From Paradevosia shaoguanensis (GTDB lineage: Bacteria; Pseudomonadota; Alphaproteobacteria; Rhizobiales; Devosiaceae), in the NCBI RefSeq assembly GCF_016801025.1, contig NZ_CP068983.1:3340501-3404500 (forward strand): a stretch of DNA of 64,000 bases, in the 5' to 3' direction. Both the position numbers and the translations under genes were made by a program. A model generated the notes under the pieces. The model was not told where the DNA came from, did no database searches, and saw only the letters and a program-made list of their open reading frames with translations. Within the stretch, counting starts at the first letter, position 1; every line of letters starts with the position of its first letter. This document shows positions 54,176-62,483 of this stretch, piece by piece.

Positions 54176-54985
54176 CTAGCCGCTTACGAAACTCCGCACG
54201 AGCGAGCCGGCGACCAGGTTCCAGCCGTCCACCAGCACGAAGAAAATCAGCTTGAACGGCAGCGAGATAATCACTGGCGGCAGCATCATCATGCCCATGG
54301 ACATGAGGACCGAGGCCACGACCATGTCGATGACGACGAAGGGGATGAAGAGCAGGAAGCCGATTTCGAAGGCGCGGCGCAGTTCCGAGATCATGAAGGC
54401 CGGGACGAGGATCTGCAGCGGAACGGCCGAGACTTCGTCGGGGGGCTCCTGCCCGGAAAGGTCGTAGAAGAGGGCCACGTCCTTGTCGCGCACATTGGCG
54501 GACATGAAGGCGTGGATGGGCACCGAGCCGCGCTCGAAGGCCTGCTGCACGGTGATCGAATTGCTCATCAGCGGGGCGATGCCGACATTGTAGGTCTGTG
54601 TCAGCGTCGGGGCCATGATGAAGGCGGTGAGGAAAAGCGCCAGCGAGACCATCACCGAGTTCGGCGGGGCCGTCTGGAGGCCGATGGCCGTGCGCAGCAG
54701 GGAGAGCACGACCACGATGCGGGTGAAGCTCGTGACCATCACCAGGATCGAGGGCGCCAGCGCCAGGATGGTGATGAGGCCGATGAGCTGGACGGCGCGC
54801 TCGGTGAGCGAGGCGTCGTTGCCGAAATCGATGTTGAGATCCTGGCCGAAGGCAACGGCCGGGATCAGGAGCGAGAGGGCGAGCGCGACGAGGCCGAGCG
54901 CCCAGCGGACGCGCCTAGTGCGAGTCGGCCGTGCGTGCCGTCGGGTTATCGCTCTGAGAATCGTCACCACCCCGTGCCCCTGCAT
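54176..54985 (-). CDS. fliP: Flagellar type III export protein FliP
   Basis: FliP, with FliQ and FliR, forms the export-gate channel. The signal peptide (RWALGLVALALSLLIPAVAFG) and hallmark segments SFTRIVVVLSLLRTAIGLQTAPPN, PVHAFM-type PIHAFMSANVRDKD, VPAFMISELRRAFEIGF and SMGMMMLPPVIISLPFKL are present. The start is uncertain: ATG at 54988 or 54985 overlaps fliO by about 70 bases, and GTG at 54970 is possible. It follows fliO in the same operon. Confidence 0.93.
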   Translation of the reverse strand: MQGHGVVTILRAITRRHARPTRTRRVRWALGLVALALSLLIPAVAFGQDLNIDFGNDASLTERAVQLIGLITILALAPSILVMVTSFTRIVVVLSLLRTAIGLQTAPPNSVMVSLALFLTAFIMAPTLTQTYNVGIAPLMSNSITVQQAFERGSVPIHAFMSANVRDKDVALFYDLSGQEPPDEVSAVPLQILVPAFMISELRRAFEIGFLLFIPFVVIDMVVASVLMSMGMMMLPPVIISLPFKLIFFVLVDGWNLVAGSLVRSFVSG

Positions 54986-55550
54986 CATCCGGATGGCCCG
55001 TTCTAGCTGAGTCGTCCGCAGGCGAATCGGCATTTGCGTGGATTGCCACAGGTTCGGCGTCCTCATTGGCGCGCATGAAGCCGGTATGGCGGAGCGAGGT
55101 CGACTGGCGGGCCGGCGGGGGTGCGGCAAGTTCGCGCAGCTTGTTGGCCGCCGGGCGCAGTGCGGGCTCGACCGCGGGGACGGGAGCCTGGGAGGCGCTT
55201 GCCGGCTTGGCCGGCGTCGGCGGGGCAGGGCGGCGCAACGGCTGGCGTGCCTGCTGCTGCTCGGCGGGGATGCCGGTCTCGATCACGACGTCCTGCGGGC
55301 CACCCAGGAGGATGAGGTGTTCCACGTCGTCGCGGCGCACGATGACGAGCTGGCGCTTCTGGTCGACGGCAAGGCTATCCACCACGGAAAGCCTACGATT
55401 TTTGCCGCGGCCGACATTGTTGGAGGCGCGGAAGATGAACTTGAGCAGCCAGAGGGCAAGAATGATGAGAACGAGCACGATGCCCAGTGCCAGCACGGCA
55501 TTGAGAATCGCACCCTCAGAGCCTCCGAACAGGCCCGTCAAAAACTGCAT
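54915..55550 (-). CDS. fliO: Flagellar export component FliO
   Basis: This 211-residue protein has one transmembrane helix near the N-terminus (about 14-38, AILNAVLALGIVLVLIILALWLLKF) and the FliO core GKNRRLSVVDSLAVDQKRQLVIVRRDDVEHLILLGG. The C-terminal half is Pro/Ala-rich and low complexity. FliO helps FliP assemble. It is divergent from flgB. Confidence 0.88.
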   Translation of the reverse strand: MQFLTGLFGGSEGAILNAVLALGIVLVLIILALWLLKFIFRASNNVGRGKNRRLSVVDSLAVDQKRQLVIVRRDDVEHLILLGGPQDVVIETGIPAEQQQARQPLRRPAPPTPAKPASASQAPVPAVEPALRPAANKLRELAAPPPARQSTSLRHTGFMRANEDAEPVAIHANADSPADDSARTGHPDDAGARGGDDSQSDNPTARTADSH

Positions 55551-55659
55551 CTAGGCGTCTCCAGAATCACGCACGTCGACAATCAAGCGGGAAGATATTG
55601 CCTATATAGACCGTGCAAGTTGCAAATTGCGAGAGTTTCGGTCCGTCAAAACCCGTGGA

Positions 55660-55674
55660 TTAACTATCTGTTAA
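55660..55674. promoter_or_regulatory. CtrA box between fliO and flgB
   Basis: TTAA-CTATCTG-TTAA is a perfect full CtrA site, 48 bases before the flgB start; it may serve both divergent operons. Confidence 0.65.
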
Positions 55675-55684
55675 CCATTCGGGC

Positions 55685-55697
55685 GGCACAAATTGCC
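55685..55697. promoter_or_regulatory. GGCA-N5-TGCC site upstream of flgB
   Basis: GGCA-CAAAT-TGCC lies between the CtrA box and the flgB start, a position suited to repression rather than activation. Confidence 0.55.
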
Positions 55698-55722
55698 CAC
55701 TGGTTTCGGGGGTTACACGGCC

Positions 55723-56130
55723 ATGGGGCTCGGCCAAATTCCGCTGTTCGCAGCGATGACGGAAAAGATGCGCTGGCATCAGGCGCGGCAGAACCTGCTC
55801 GCGCAGAATGTCGCCAATGCGGAAACGCCCGGCTATCGCGGCCGTGATCTGCGCGCCTTCGATTTCGAAGACCACATGGCCAACAAGTCGACGGCCGAGG
55901 TCACGACGGCGGCGACCAATCCCAAGCATATTTCGGTGTCGAGCGGGTCCGGCGACGGTTTCCAGTCGCGCCGCCTCAACAGCTTCGAGATCACGCCCGA
56001 AGGCAATGGCGTGACGCTCGAGGACGAGATGATGAAGGTGACCGGTAACCAGATGGATTACCAGGCAGTCACCACCCTTTACACGCGTTCGGTGCGGCTG
56101 TTGCGGACCGCACTTGGCAAATCCGCTTAG
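55723..56130 (+). CDS. flgB: Proximal rod protein FlgB
   Basis: This 135-residue rod protein has LAQNVANAETPGYRGRDLRAFDF and the C-terminal helix GNQMDYQAVTTLYTRSVRLLRTAL. The start MGLGQIPLFAAM at 55723 is preferred over an upstream in-frame codon at 55693 that would overlap the GGCA-N5-TGCC site. It heads flgB-flgC-fliE-fliQ-fliR-flhB, all closely spaced. Confidence 0.94.
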   Translation: MGLGQIPLFAAMTEKMRWHQARQNLLAQNVANAETPGYRGRDLRAFDFEDHMANKSTAEVTTAATNPKHISVSSGSGDGFQSRRLNSFEITPEGNGVTLEDEMMKVTGNQMDYQAVTTLYTRSVRLLRTALGKSA

Positions 56131-56141
56131 GAGGCGACGCC

Positions 56142-56555
56142 GTGACCGACTTCTCCAATTCCATTCGAATCGCGGCCACGGGCCTGCACGCCGAGACGGC
56201 GCGCATGCGGGTGATCGCCGAGAACCTCGCCAACGCCGATTCGGCGGGCAAGGCTCCGGGCGAGGATCCCTACCGGCGCAAGATTCCGACCTTCAAGGCC
56301 GTGTTCGACCAGGAGCTCGGCGGCACCTCCGTGCAGGTCGGCAAGCTGGCCTATGACATGAGCGAATTCACCACCCGGTACGAACCCGGCCATCCGGCCG
56401 CCGATGCCAGCGGCATGGTCCGCTACCCCAATGTCAACGCGCTTATCGAAACCATGGACATGCGTGAGGCCCAGCGCACTTACGAGGCGAACCTCAACGT
56501 CGTGTCATCGACTCGCTCCATGCTCGGCCAGACGCTGAGCATTCTTCGCGGATAA
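56142..56555 (+). CDS. flgC: Proximal rod protein FlgC
   Basis: This 137-residue protein starts with the rod signature NSIRIAATGLHAETARMRVIAENLANADS and ends with MREAQRTYEANLNVVSSTRSM. Length equals E. coli FlgC plus three residues. The start codon is GTG (GTG ACC GAC). It lies 11 bases after flgB. Confidence 0.94.
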   Translation: MTDFSNSIRIAATGLHAETARMRVIAENLANADSAGKAPGEDPYRRKIPTFKAVFDQELGGTSVQVGKLAYDMSEFTTRYEPGHPAADASGMVRYPNVNALIETMDMREAQRTYEANLNVVSSTRSMLGQTLSILRG

Positions 56556-56567
56556 GGACAAATCTGA

Positions 56568-56891
56568 ATGGCCACTCCCTTCAACGCTGCGGCAGCCGCC
56601 TACGGCAACGCCGCCAAACTCCTCACCCAGGCGACCGAAGGGCCGCCCGAAATGCTCAACCAGGGCGGCCAGGGCCCGGACTTCGCCAAGATGCTCGCCT
56701 CCAGCGTGCAATCTGTTGTGGATACCGGCCGGTCCTCCGAGCAGTTGTCGCTTGATCTTGTGAACGGCAAGGCGAATGTGGTCGACGTGGTGACCGCCAT
56801 CTCGCAGACCGAAATGGCTGTCGAGACCATGGTCACGGTGCGCGACCGGGTGATTTCGGCCTACGAAGAAATCATGCGGATGCCGATCTAG
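56568..56891 (+). CDS. fliE: MS-ring/rod adapter FliE
   Basis: This 107-residue protein joins the MS ring to the rod. The C-terminal half carries the FliE pattern (DLVNGKANVVDVVTAISQTEMAVETMVTVRDRVISAYEEIMRMPI). It lies 12 bases after flgC and 29 before fliQ. Confidence 0.92.
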   Translation: MATPFNAAAAAYGNAAKLLTQATEGPPEMLNQGGQGPDFAKMLASSVQSVVDTGRSSEQLSLDLVNGKANVVDVVTAISQTEMAVETMVTVRDRVISAYEEIMRMPI

Positions 56892-56920
56892 CCCGGGGCA
56901 GGCGCCCCAAAGAGGCACGC

Positions 56921-57187
56921 ATGACTGGACTTCAGGTCCTCGACATCAGCCGCGAAGGCATATGGACGCTGATCATCGTGGCAGCGCCCATGATGCTGGT
57001 GGGGCTGGTCGTGGGCGTCATCATCGCGCTGTTCCAGGCGCTGACGCAGATTCAGGAACAGACGCTGGTTTTCGTGCCGAAGATCCTGGCGATCTTCATC
57101 ACCATGCTTGTCGCGCTGCCGTTCATCGGCGCGCAGATGGCAATGCTGATGGTGCATATTTCCGATCTCATCGCCACGGGCGGCTGA
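56921..57187 (+). CDS. fliQ: Flagellar type III export protein FliQ
   Basis: This 88-residue export-gate protein has two transmembrane helices (about 15-39 and 51-75) and the loop ALTQIQEQTLVFVPKILA, a strong FliQ signature. It lies three bases before fliR. Confidence 0.94.
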   Translation: MTGLQVLDISREGIWTLIIVAAPMMLVGLVVGVIIALFQALTQIQEQTLVFVPKILAIFITMLVALPFIGAQMAMLMVHISDLIATGG

Positions 57188-57190
57188 TCG

Positions 57191-57958
57191 ATGACGATCG
57201 GCCTCGACTGGCTGCCGCAGACCGCGTTTCTCTACCTCATCGTCTTTGCGCGGGTCGGCTCGATGCTGATGCTGATGCCGGCGCTGGGCGAGACCTCGAT
57301 TCCCGCCCGTATGCGGCTGAGCTTCGCGCTGGTCTTCTCGCTCGTGCTCTACCCGCTGCTGAGCGGGCAATTGCCGGCGCTGCCGGACGAGCTCATGGCC
57401 ATCGTCGTGCTGCTCGTCCACGAGATCATCATCGGTCTGATGCTGGGCGCGCTGATGCGCTTCTTCGTCTCGGCGGCGCAGGTGGCGGGTTCGATCATCG
57501 CCTTCCAGATCGGCCTCTCCGCCGCGATGATGGCCGACCCCAACCAGGGCGGGGTGCAGGGTGCGGTGTTCGGCACGTTCCTCTCGTTCCTCGGCGTGGC
57601 GCTGATCTTCGCCACCGACCTCCACCACATGGCGCTGAGCGCCATCTATGACAGCTATTCGGTGTTTTCGCCTACCGATCCGCTGATGGCGGGCGACGCC
57701 GCGCAGGCGGCTATTCGCGCCGTGACCGGTGCCTTTACCGTCGGCGTCCAGATGGCGGCGCCCTTCATCGTCTTCGGCCTGATCTTCAACCTGGGCATGG
57801 GCATCCTCTCGCGGCTGATGCCGGCGCTGCAGGTTTATTTCATGGCCATGCCGGCCAATATCGGGGTTGGGCTCGTTCTCTTCGCCCTGCTGCTGGCCAT
57901 GATGATGGGCTGGTACCTCACGCATTTCGAAGCCGAACTCGCGACGCTGAGGGTGTGA
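57191..57958 (+). CDS. fliR: Flagellar type III export protein FliR
   Basis: This 255-residue protein has about six transmembrane helices and FliR segments ARVGSMLMLMPALGETSIPARMRLSFAL and FQIGLSAAMMADPNQGG. It is part of the FliPQR gate and docks FlhB. It lies 40 bases before flhB. Confidence 0.94.
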   Translation: MTIGLDWLPQTAFLYLIVFARVGSMLMLMPALGETSIPARMRLSFALVFSLVLYPLLSGQLPALPDELMAIVVLLVHEIIIGLMLGALMRFFVSAAQVAGSIIAFQIGLSAAMMADPNQGGVQGAVFGTFLSFLGVALIFATDLHHMALSAIYDSYSVFSPTDPLMAGDAAQAAIRAVTGAFTVGVQMAAPFIVFGLIFNLGMGILSRLMPALQVYFMAMPANIGVGLVLFALLLAMMMGWYLTHFEAELATLRV

Positions 57959-57998
57959 TGGCGCAGGGTGCATCTAGCCATCGTTCGGGAGCCGCCGC

Positions 57999-59093
57999 AT
58001 GAGCGATGAAGCTCCGGAAGAATCCTCGAAAACGGAAGACCCCTCCGCCAAAAAGCTGGAGGACGCGCACAAGCGCGGCGACGTGGTCAAAAGCCAGGAG
58101 GTCACCACCTGGTTCATGCTGCTGGGCGCTGCCGGGCTCATGGCCATGCTGGCGCCGGGCACCAGCGCGGGGCTGGCCGGGACCTTCAAGATCCTCCTCG
58201 CCAATGCCGATCAGTTCGAGGTTGGCGGGCCGGCCCTGGGGTCGTTCCTCTGGGGGCTCTGGGGCTCGATCATTCTCGTGGCGCTGGTGCCGCTGGTGGT
58301 GCTGACGGCCTGCGCCATAGCAGCCAACCTCATCCAGCATCGGCCGCTGCTCTCGCTGGAGCCCATTACGCCCAAGCTGTCGAAGATCTCGCCGCTCGCG
58401 GGAGCCAAGCGCCTGTTTTCGACGGAGGCGCTGGTCAATTTCGCCAAGGGGCTGGCCAAGCTCAGTATTGTCGGCGCCGCCATCTTCTTCGCCGTCTGGC
58501 CCGAGCGGGACCGGATGGACACGATGATGACCACCGATCCGGCGATGATCCTGGAAACCTTCCAGTCGCTGGGGATGAAGGTCATCCTCTCCTCGCTCAT
58601 CGCCGTCACCTTCATCGCGCTCGCCGACTATCTCTACCAGCGCAACAAGTGGTGGAAGCGGCAGAAGATGACGCTTCAGGAAGTGAAGGACGAGTTCAAG
58701 CAGATGGAAGGCGACCCCAAGATCAAGGGGCGCATCCGTCAGTTGCGCATGGAAAAGAGCCGTCAGCGCATGATGGCCGCCGTGCCCGATGCGACCGTGG
58801 TGGTGATGAACCCAACCCACTACGCGGTGGCGCTCAAATACGACAAGACCATGCAGGCGCCGATCTGCGTGGCCAAGGGCGTGGATGCGGTCGCGCTGCG
58901 CATTCGTGGCGTCGCCGAGGAGAATCGCGTGCCTGTAGTGGAGAATCCGCCGCTCGCGCGTGCGCTCTATGCGAGCGTCGAAATCGACGACACGATCCCT
59001 GCAGAGCATTTCAAGGCGGTGGCACAGGTCATCGGCTACGTCATGCGGCTTAAGGACAAGCGCGCGTGGCGCGGTTCTGAACCGCGAAATTAG
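57999..59093 (+). CDS. flhB: Export specificity switch protein FlhB
   Basis: This 364-residue protein has a polar N-terminus (EDPSAKKLEDAHKRGDVVKSQE), four transmembrane helices and a cytoplasmic domain with the self-cleavage motif NPTH (Asn271-His274) in VVVMNPTHYAVALKY. Autocleavage switches export from rod/hook to filament proteins. It ends the operon, with cckA 73 bases downstream on the same strand. Confidence 0.95.
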   Translation: MSDEAPEESSKTEDPSAKKLEDAHKRGDVVKSQEVTTWFMLLGAAGLMAMLAPGTSAGLAGTFKILLANADQFEVGGPALGSFLWGLWGSIILVALVPLVVLTACAIAANLIQHRPLLSLEPITPKLSKISPLAGAKRLFSTEALVNFAKGLAKLSIVGAAIFFAVWPERDRMDTMMTTDPAMILETFQSLGMKVILSSLIAVTFIALADYLYQRNKWWKRQKMTLQEVKDEFKQMEGDPKIKGRIRQLRMEKSRQRMMAAVPDATVVVMNPTHYAVALKYDKTMQAPICVAKGVDAVALRIRGVAEENRVPVVENPPLARALYASVEIDDTIPAEHFKAVAQVIGYVMRLKDKRAWRGSEPRN

Positions 59094-59166
59094 CCTTTGG
59101 CCTACCCAAGGCGTTAAGCCATTTGCTACCACAGTCGAGGCGTGATTCGGTGGTGACATAACCCGC

Positions 59167-61713
59167 ATGGCAGCTTCCCCGCTCGACGAGAATATTTATC
59201 CTGAACCTCTCGTTTCGCGGCCCCGTGGTGGGTCGGGATTGTGGCGCGTCGTGGCGCTGGCGATTTTTCTCATCGCCCTGGCGAGCGCCTACGCGATTTT
59301 CAGCGATCGAATTCCCGCCGATGCCATGCTGCTGGCGCTCGGTCTTCTGGCCGTTGTCGGCGTCTTCTGCCTCTTCGCGCTGGCTGCCGGCCTCTTCCGG
59401 TTCGCGGGCAATGAAGAGAAGCGCACGCTGGCGAGCGTGATCGTCGACAGCCTGCCGTTCGGCGCGGTCGTGACGGATCGCGAAGGCAAGATTTCCTACG
59501 TCAATGCCGAGTACGGCAACTTTGCCGGCGGCATTTCCAACGGCGTGCCGGTCAGCGTGACGCGCCTCTTTGCCGGCCAGCCCGAAGCGAGCGAGGCGGT
59601 CTACCGCCTGTCGCGCGCCGCGCAGGATGGGCGTTCGGCGACTGAGGACATTCGCCTGGTCGGCGGGCTCGATGGCACTGCCGCTGATTTCGGCCGCCCC
59701 TTCTGGTATCGCGTCGCGGTGCGTCCGCTGCCCGAGATCGACCGCTCGGAAAAGCCGCTGGTGCTCTGGTCGGTCGAGGAAATCACGCGCGACCGCGAGC
59801 GGCAGGAAAATGCCTTCCTCGAGTTGCAGCGCGCCATCGACTATCTCGACCATGCGCCGGCCGGTTTCTTCTCGGCCGATGCCGATGGGCGTGTGCAATA
59901 CCTCAACTCGACGCTGGCCGACTGGCTTGGCTACGACCTTGCCGAGTTCGAGGCCGGCACCGTGCGCCTTACCGATATCTGTCGCGGCGACAGCGCGAGC
60001 CTTCTTATGCGTGGGCGCGGTGACGGCGAAATCCGCACCGAGATCATCGATATCGACTTCGTGCGCCGCAACGGTACCTCGATGGCCGTGCGCCTGCTGC
60101 ATCGCGCCGCCCGCCTCGCCGATGGCGAACTGGGCGAGACGCGTACCCTCGTGCTCGACCGCAGCCGCGGCGCCGACAGCGAGGAAGCGCTGCGCGCCGC
60201 GGAAGTCCGCTTCTCGCGCTTCTTCAACGATACGCCGTTCGCCATTACCACGCTCGATGGGGAAGGGCGCATCGTGCGCACCAATGCCCCGTTCAGCCGC
60301 ATCTTCAACTGGTCGGGCGAGCAGCAGACGCTCGAAAACCTGCCAATGGCGAACCTCATCGCCGACAACAGCCGCGCGGCGTTCCAGGTCGCCGTCACCG
60401 CCGCCACGCAGCACCGCTCCGAGATTGCGCCTGTCGATGCGCTCCTGGCAGGCGAGGGGGACCACGCCGTTCGTCTCTACGTTTCCGGATCCGAGCAGAG
60501 CGAGGATTCCGCCGAGCAGGTCAATGTCTACGCCCTCGACATGACCGACCAGCGCAAGCTCGAAGCCCAGTTCGCGCAGGGTCAGAAGATGCAGGCCGTC
60601 GGCCAGCTCGCCGGTGGTGTGGCGCACGACTTCAACAACGTGCTCACCGCCATTATCGGCTTCTCGGACCTGCTGCTGCTCAAGCACAAGCCGGGTGATC
60701 CGTCCTTCGGCGATCTGATGTCGATCAAGCAGAGCGCCAACCGTGCTGCCGGTCTTACGCGCCAGCTGCTGGCCTTCTCGCGCCGCCAGACGCTGCGGCC
60801 GCAGATTCTCGAAATCCCGACCAACATCGACGACCTCACCGTGCTGCTCAAGCGCCTCATCGGCGAGACCATCACGCTGGAGGTCAATCACAGCGACAAG
60901 ATCTGGCCGGTGCGCGCCGACCTCGTGCAGCTCGAGCAGGTGATCGTCAACCTCGTCGTCAATGCGCGCGACGCCATGCCCAATGGCGGCAAGATTTCCA
61001 TCCGCACCGGCAACGTCACCGCCGCGCAATCGACCGATTTCCATTTCACCGGCATGCCGACAGCCGACTACGTGCTGATCGAAGTGGAAGACACCGGTAC
61101 GGGCATGACCCCGCAGGTGCTCGAAAAGATTTTCGAGCCCTTCTTCTCGACCAAGGAGCTGGGCAAGGGCACCGGCCTGGGCCTCTCCACGGTCTACGGC
61201 ATCGTCAAGCAGACCGAGGGCTACATCTACCCGGTCTCGCAGGTCGGCGTCGGCACGACGTTCAAGATCTTCCTGCCGCGCCACGTGCCCGCCGAGGGCG
61301 AACTCACCCAGAAGGCCGTCGCCGCTCCGGTCAAGGACCTCACCGGCCACGAGCGCATCCTGCTCGTCGAAGACGAGGAAAGCGTCCGCGCGTTCTCCGC
61401 CCGTGCCCTCAAGACCACAGGCTACGAAGTCTTCGAGGCAGATTCCGGCGAAGAGGCGCTCGAAGTGCTCGAAGAGATCGGCTACGAGGTCGACCTCATC
61501 ATCTCGGACGTCGTCATGCCCGAAATGGACGGCCCGGCGCTCCTCAAGCGCGTCCGTCAGACGAAGCCCGACATCAAGGTCATCTTCGTCTCCGGCTACG
61601 CCGAAGAGAGCGTGCGCAAGGACATCGAAGACGACCAGAGCGTCGAATTCCTGCCCAAGCCGTATTCGCTGGACCAGATCAATTCGAAGGTGAAGGAAGT
61701 GCTGGCGGAGTAG
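59167..61713 (+). CDS. cckA: Cell-cycle hybrid histidine kinase CckA
   Basis: This 848-residue protein has two N-terminal transmembrane helices (about 26-46 and 52-77), PAS-like domains (about 85-205, 215-320 and 335-450), a HisKA domain with His487 in GGVAHDFNNVLTAIIGFSDL, the ATPase domain (NLVVNARDAMPNGG, DTGTGM, GKGTGLGLSTVYGIV) and a receiver with Asp781 in LIISDVVMPEMDG. This arrangement is that of CckA, which through ChpT phosphorylates CtrA. Location beside the flagellar export genes and CtrA boxes in this window fits that circuit. Confidence 0.93.
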   Translation: MAASPLDENIYPEPLVSRPRGGSGLWRVVALAIFLIALASAYAIFSDRIPADAMLLALGLLAVVGVFCLFALAAGLFRFAGNEEKRTLASVIVDSLPFGAVVTDREGKISYVNAEYGNFAGGISNGVPVSVTRLFAGQPEASEAVYRLSRAAQDGRSATEDIRLVGGLDGTAADFGRPFWYRVAVRPLPEIDRSEKPLVLWSVEEITRDRERQENAFLELQRAIDYLDHAPAGFFSADADGRVQYLNSTLADWLGYDLAEFEAGTVRLTDICRGDSASLLMRGRGDGEIRTEIIDIDFVRRNGTSMAVRLLHRAARLADGELGETRTLVLDRSRGADSEEALRAAEVRFSRFFNDTPFAITTLDGEGRIVRTNAPFSRIFNWSGEQQTLENLPMANLIADNSRAAFQVAVTAATQHRSEIAPVDALLAGEGDHAVRLYVSGSEQSEDSAEQVNVYALDMTDQRKLEAQFAQGQKMQAVGQLAGGVAHDFNNVLTAIIGFSDLLLLKHKPGDPSFGDLMSIKQSANRAAGLTRQLLAFSRRQTLRPQILEIPTNIDDLTVLLKRLIGETITLEVNHSDKIWPVRADLVQLEQVIVNLVVNARDAMPNGGKISIRTGNVTAAQSTDFHFTGMPTADYVLIEVEDTGTGMTPQVLEKIFEPFFSTKELGKGTGLGLSTVYGIVKQTEGYIYPVSQVGVGTTFKIFLPRHVPAEGELTQKAVAAPVKDLTGHERILLVEDEESVRAFSARALKTTGYEVFEADSGEEALEVLEEIGYEVDLIISDVVMPEMDGPALLKRVRQTKPDIKVIFVSGYAEESVRKDIEDDQSVEFLPKPYSLDQINSKVKEVLAE

Positions 61714-61837
61714 GGTGGGGGGCAAGTCCCTCGCTGCCATAAACGTCGCCGCCGTGTTTGCCTTCGCGCCAGTGAAGACCGGGGGCTATGCTGGCCTTCG
61801 GCATTTGTCACAATTGCCGGCCAGATGCGCCGCGTGA

Positions 61838-61867
61838 AACACTTCTGTTAATAGCAACAGAAGTGTT
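61838..61867. promoter_or_regulatory. HicAB operator palindrome
   Basis: AACACTTCTGTT and AACAGAAGTGTT are perfect 12-bp inverted arms around AATAGC, ending nine bases before the hicA ATG. This is a likely binding site for the HicB-type antitoxin. Confidence 0.7.
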
Positions 61868-61875
61868 GTATCCTC

Positions 61876-62058
61876 ATGACGAGTGCTCAGTTCAGGCGCT
61901 GGTTGGCTAAACAGGGTTGCACGTTCGAGCCCGGTAATGGTGGCCATCTCCTCGTGCGTCGAGGAAACACACGCTCCGTTCTTCCAATGCACGGCAGTGG
62001 CAAGGAACTGGGAACGGGCCTGGTCCGCAAGATCAAGAAGGATCTCGGTTTGGAGTGA
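61876..62058 (+). CDS. hicA: HicA-family toxin (mRNA interferase)
   Basis: This 60-residue protein matches the YcfA/HicA dsRBD-like fold: SAQFRRWLAKQGC, GNGGHLLVRRG with the catalytic-type histidine, and HGSGKELGTGLVRKIKKDLGL. HicA cleaves mRNA when free of HicB. Its end overlaps the antitoxin gene by four bases. Toxin precedes antitoxin, the usual hicAB order. Confidence 0.87.
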   Translation: MTSAQFRRWLAKQGCTFEPGNGGHLLVRRGNTRSVLPMHGSGKELGTGLVRKIKKDLGLE

Positions 62059-62483
62059 ATGGCATGCGTTACGCCGTGGAACTGACGCCTGATGATAATG
62101 GCACATTACTCGCCACAGTGCCGGATCTGCCTGAAGTTGCGACATTCGGGGAAAACGAGGAGGTTGCCCTGGGGCATGCAATCGATGCGATAGCAACCGC
62201 GATTCAGGGGCGTATGTCCGACCGGGAAACTGTTCCTGAGCCGGGCCCGGTCGGGCAACATAGTGTTACCTTGCCTGCCTTGTCCGTGATGAAAGTTGCC
62301 CTCTATCGGGCCATGCTCGCCGCGGGTCTGCGCAAATCCGACCTCGGACGCCGGCTGGGCTGGAAACCGGCACAGGTCGATCGGCTGTTCAACTTGCGCC
62401 ACGCATCAAGGGTCGATCAGATCGAGGAGGCCTTTCGCGTATTGGGCAAGTCGCTTGAAATTGAGGTGCGGGACGCAGCCTAA
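62055..62483 (+). CDS. hicB: HicB-family antitoxin
   Basis: This 142-residue antitoxin has an N-terminal HicB domain (MRYAVELTPDDNGTLLATVPDLPEVATFGENEEVALGHA region) and a C-terminal helix-turn-helix (LRKSDLGRRLGWKPAQVDRLFNLRHASRVDQIEEAF) that should bind the palindrome upstream of hicA. Starts at 62055 or 62064 (MRYAVEL) are both possible. Confidence 0.87.
   Translation: MNGMRYAVELTPDDNGTLLATVPDLPEVATFGENEEVALGHAIDAIATAIQGRMSDRETVPEPGPVGQHSVTLPALSVMKVALYRAMLAAGLRKSDLGRRLGWKPAQVDRLFNLRHASRVDQIEEAFRVLGKSLEIEVRDAA

Noticed and set aside
59050-61740. Open frame of 896 codons on the minus strand over cckA
   Set aside because: Antisense to cckA, whose kinase and receiver motifs are intact.
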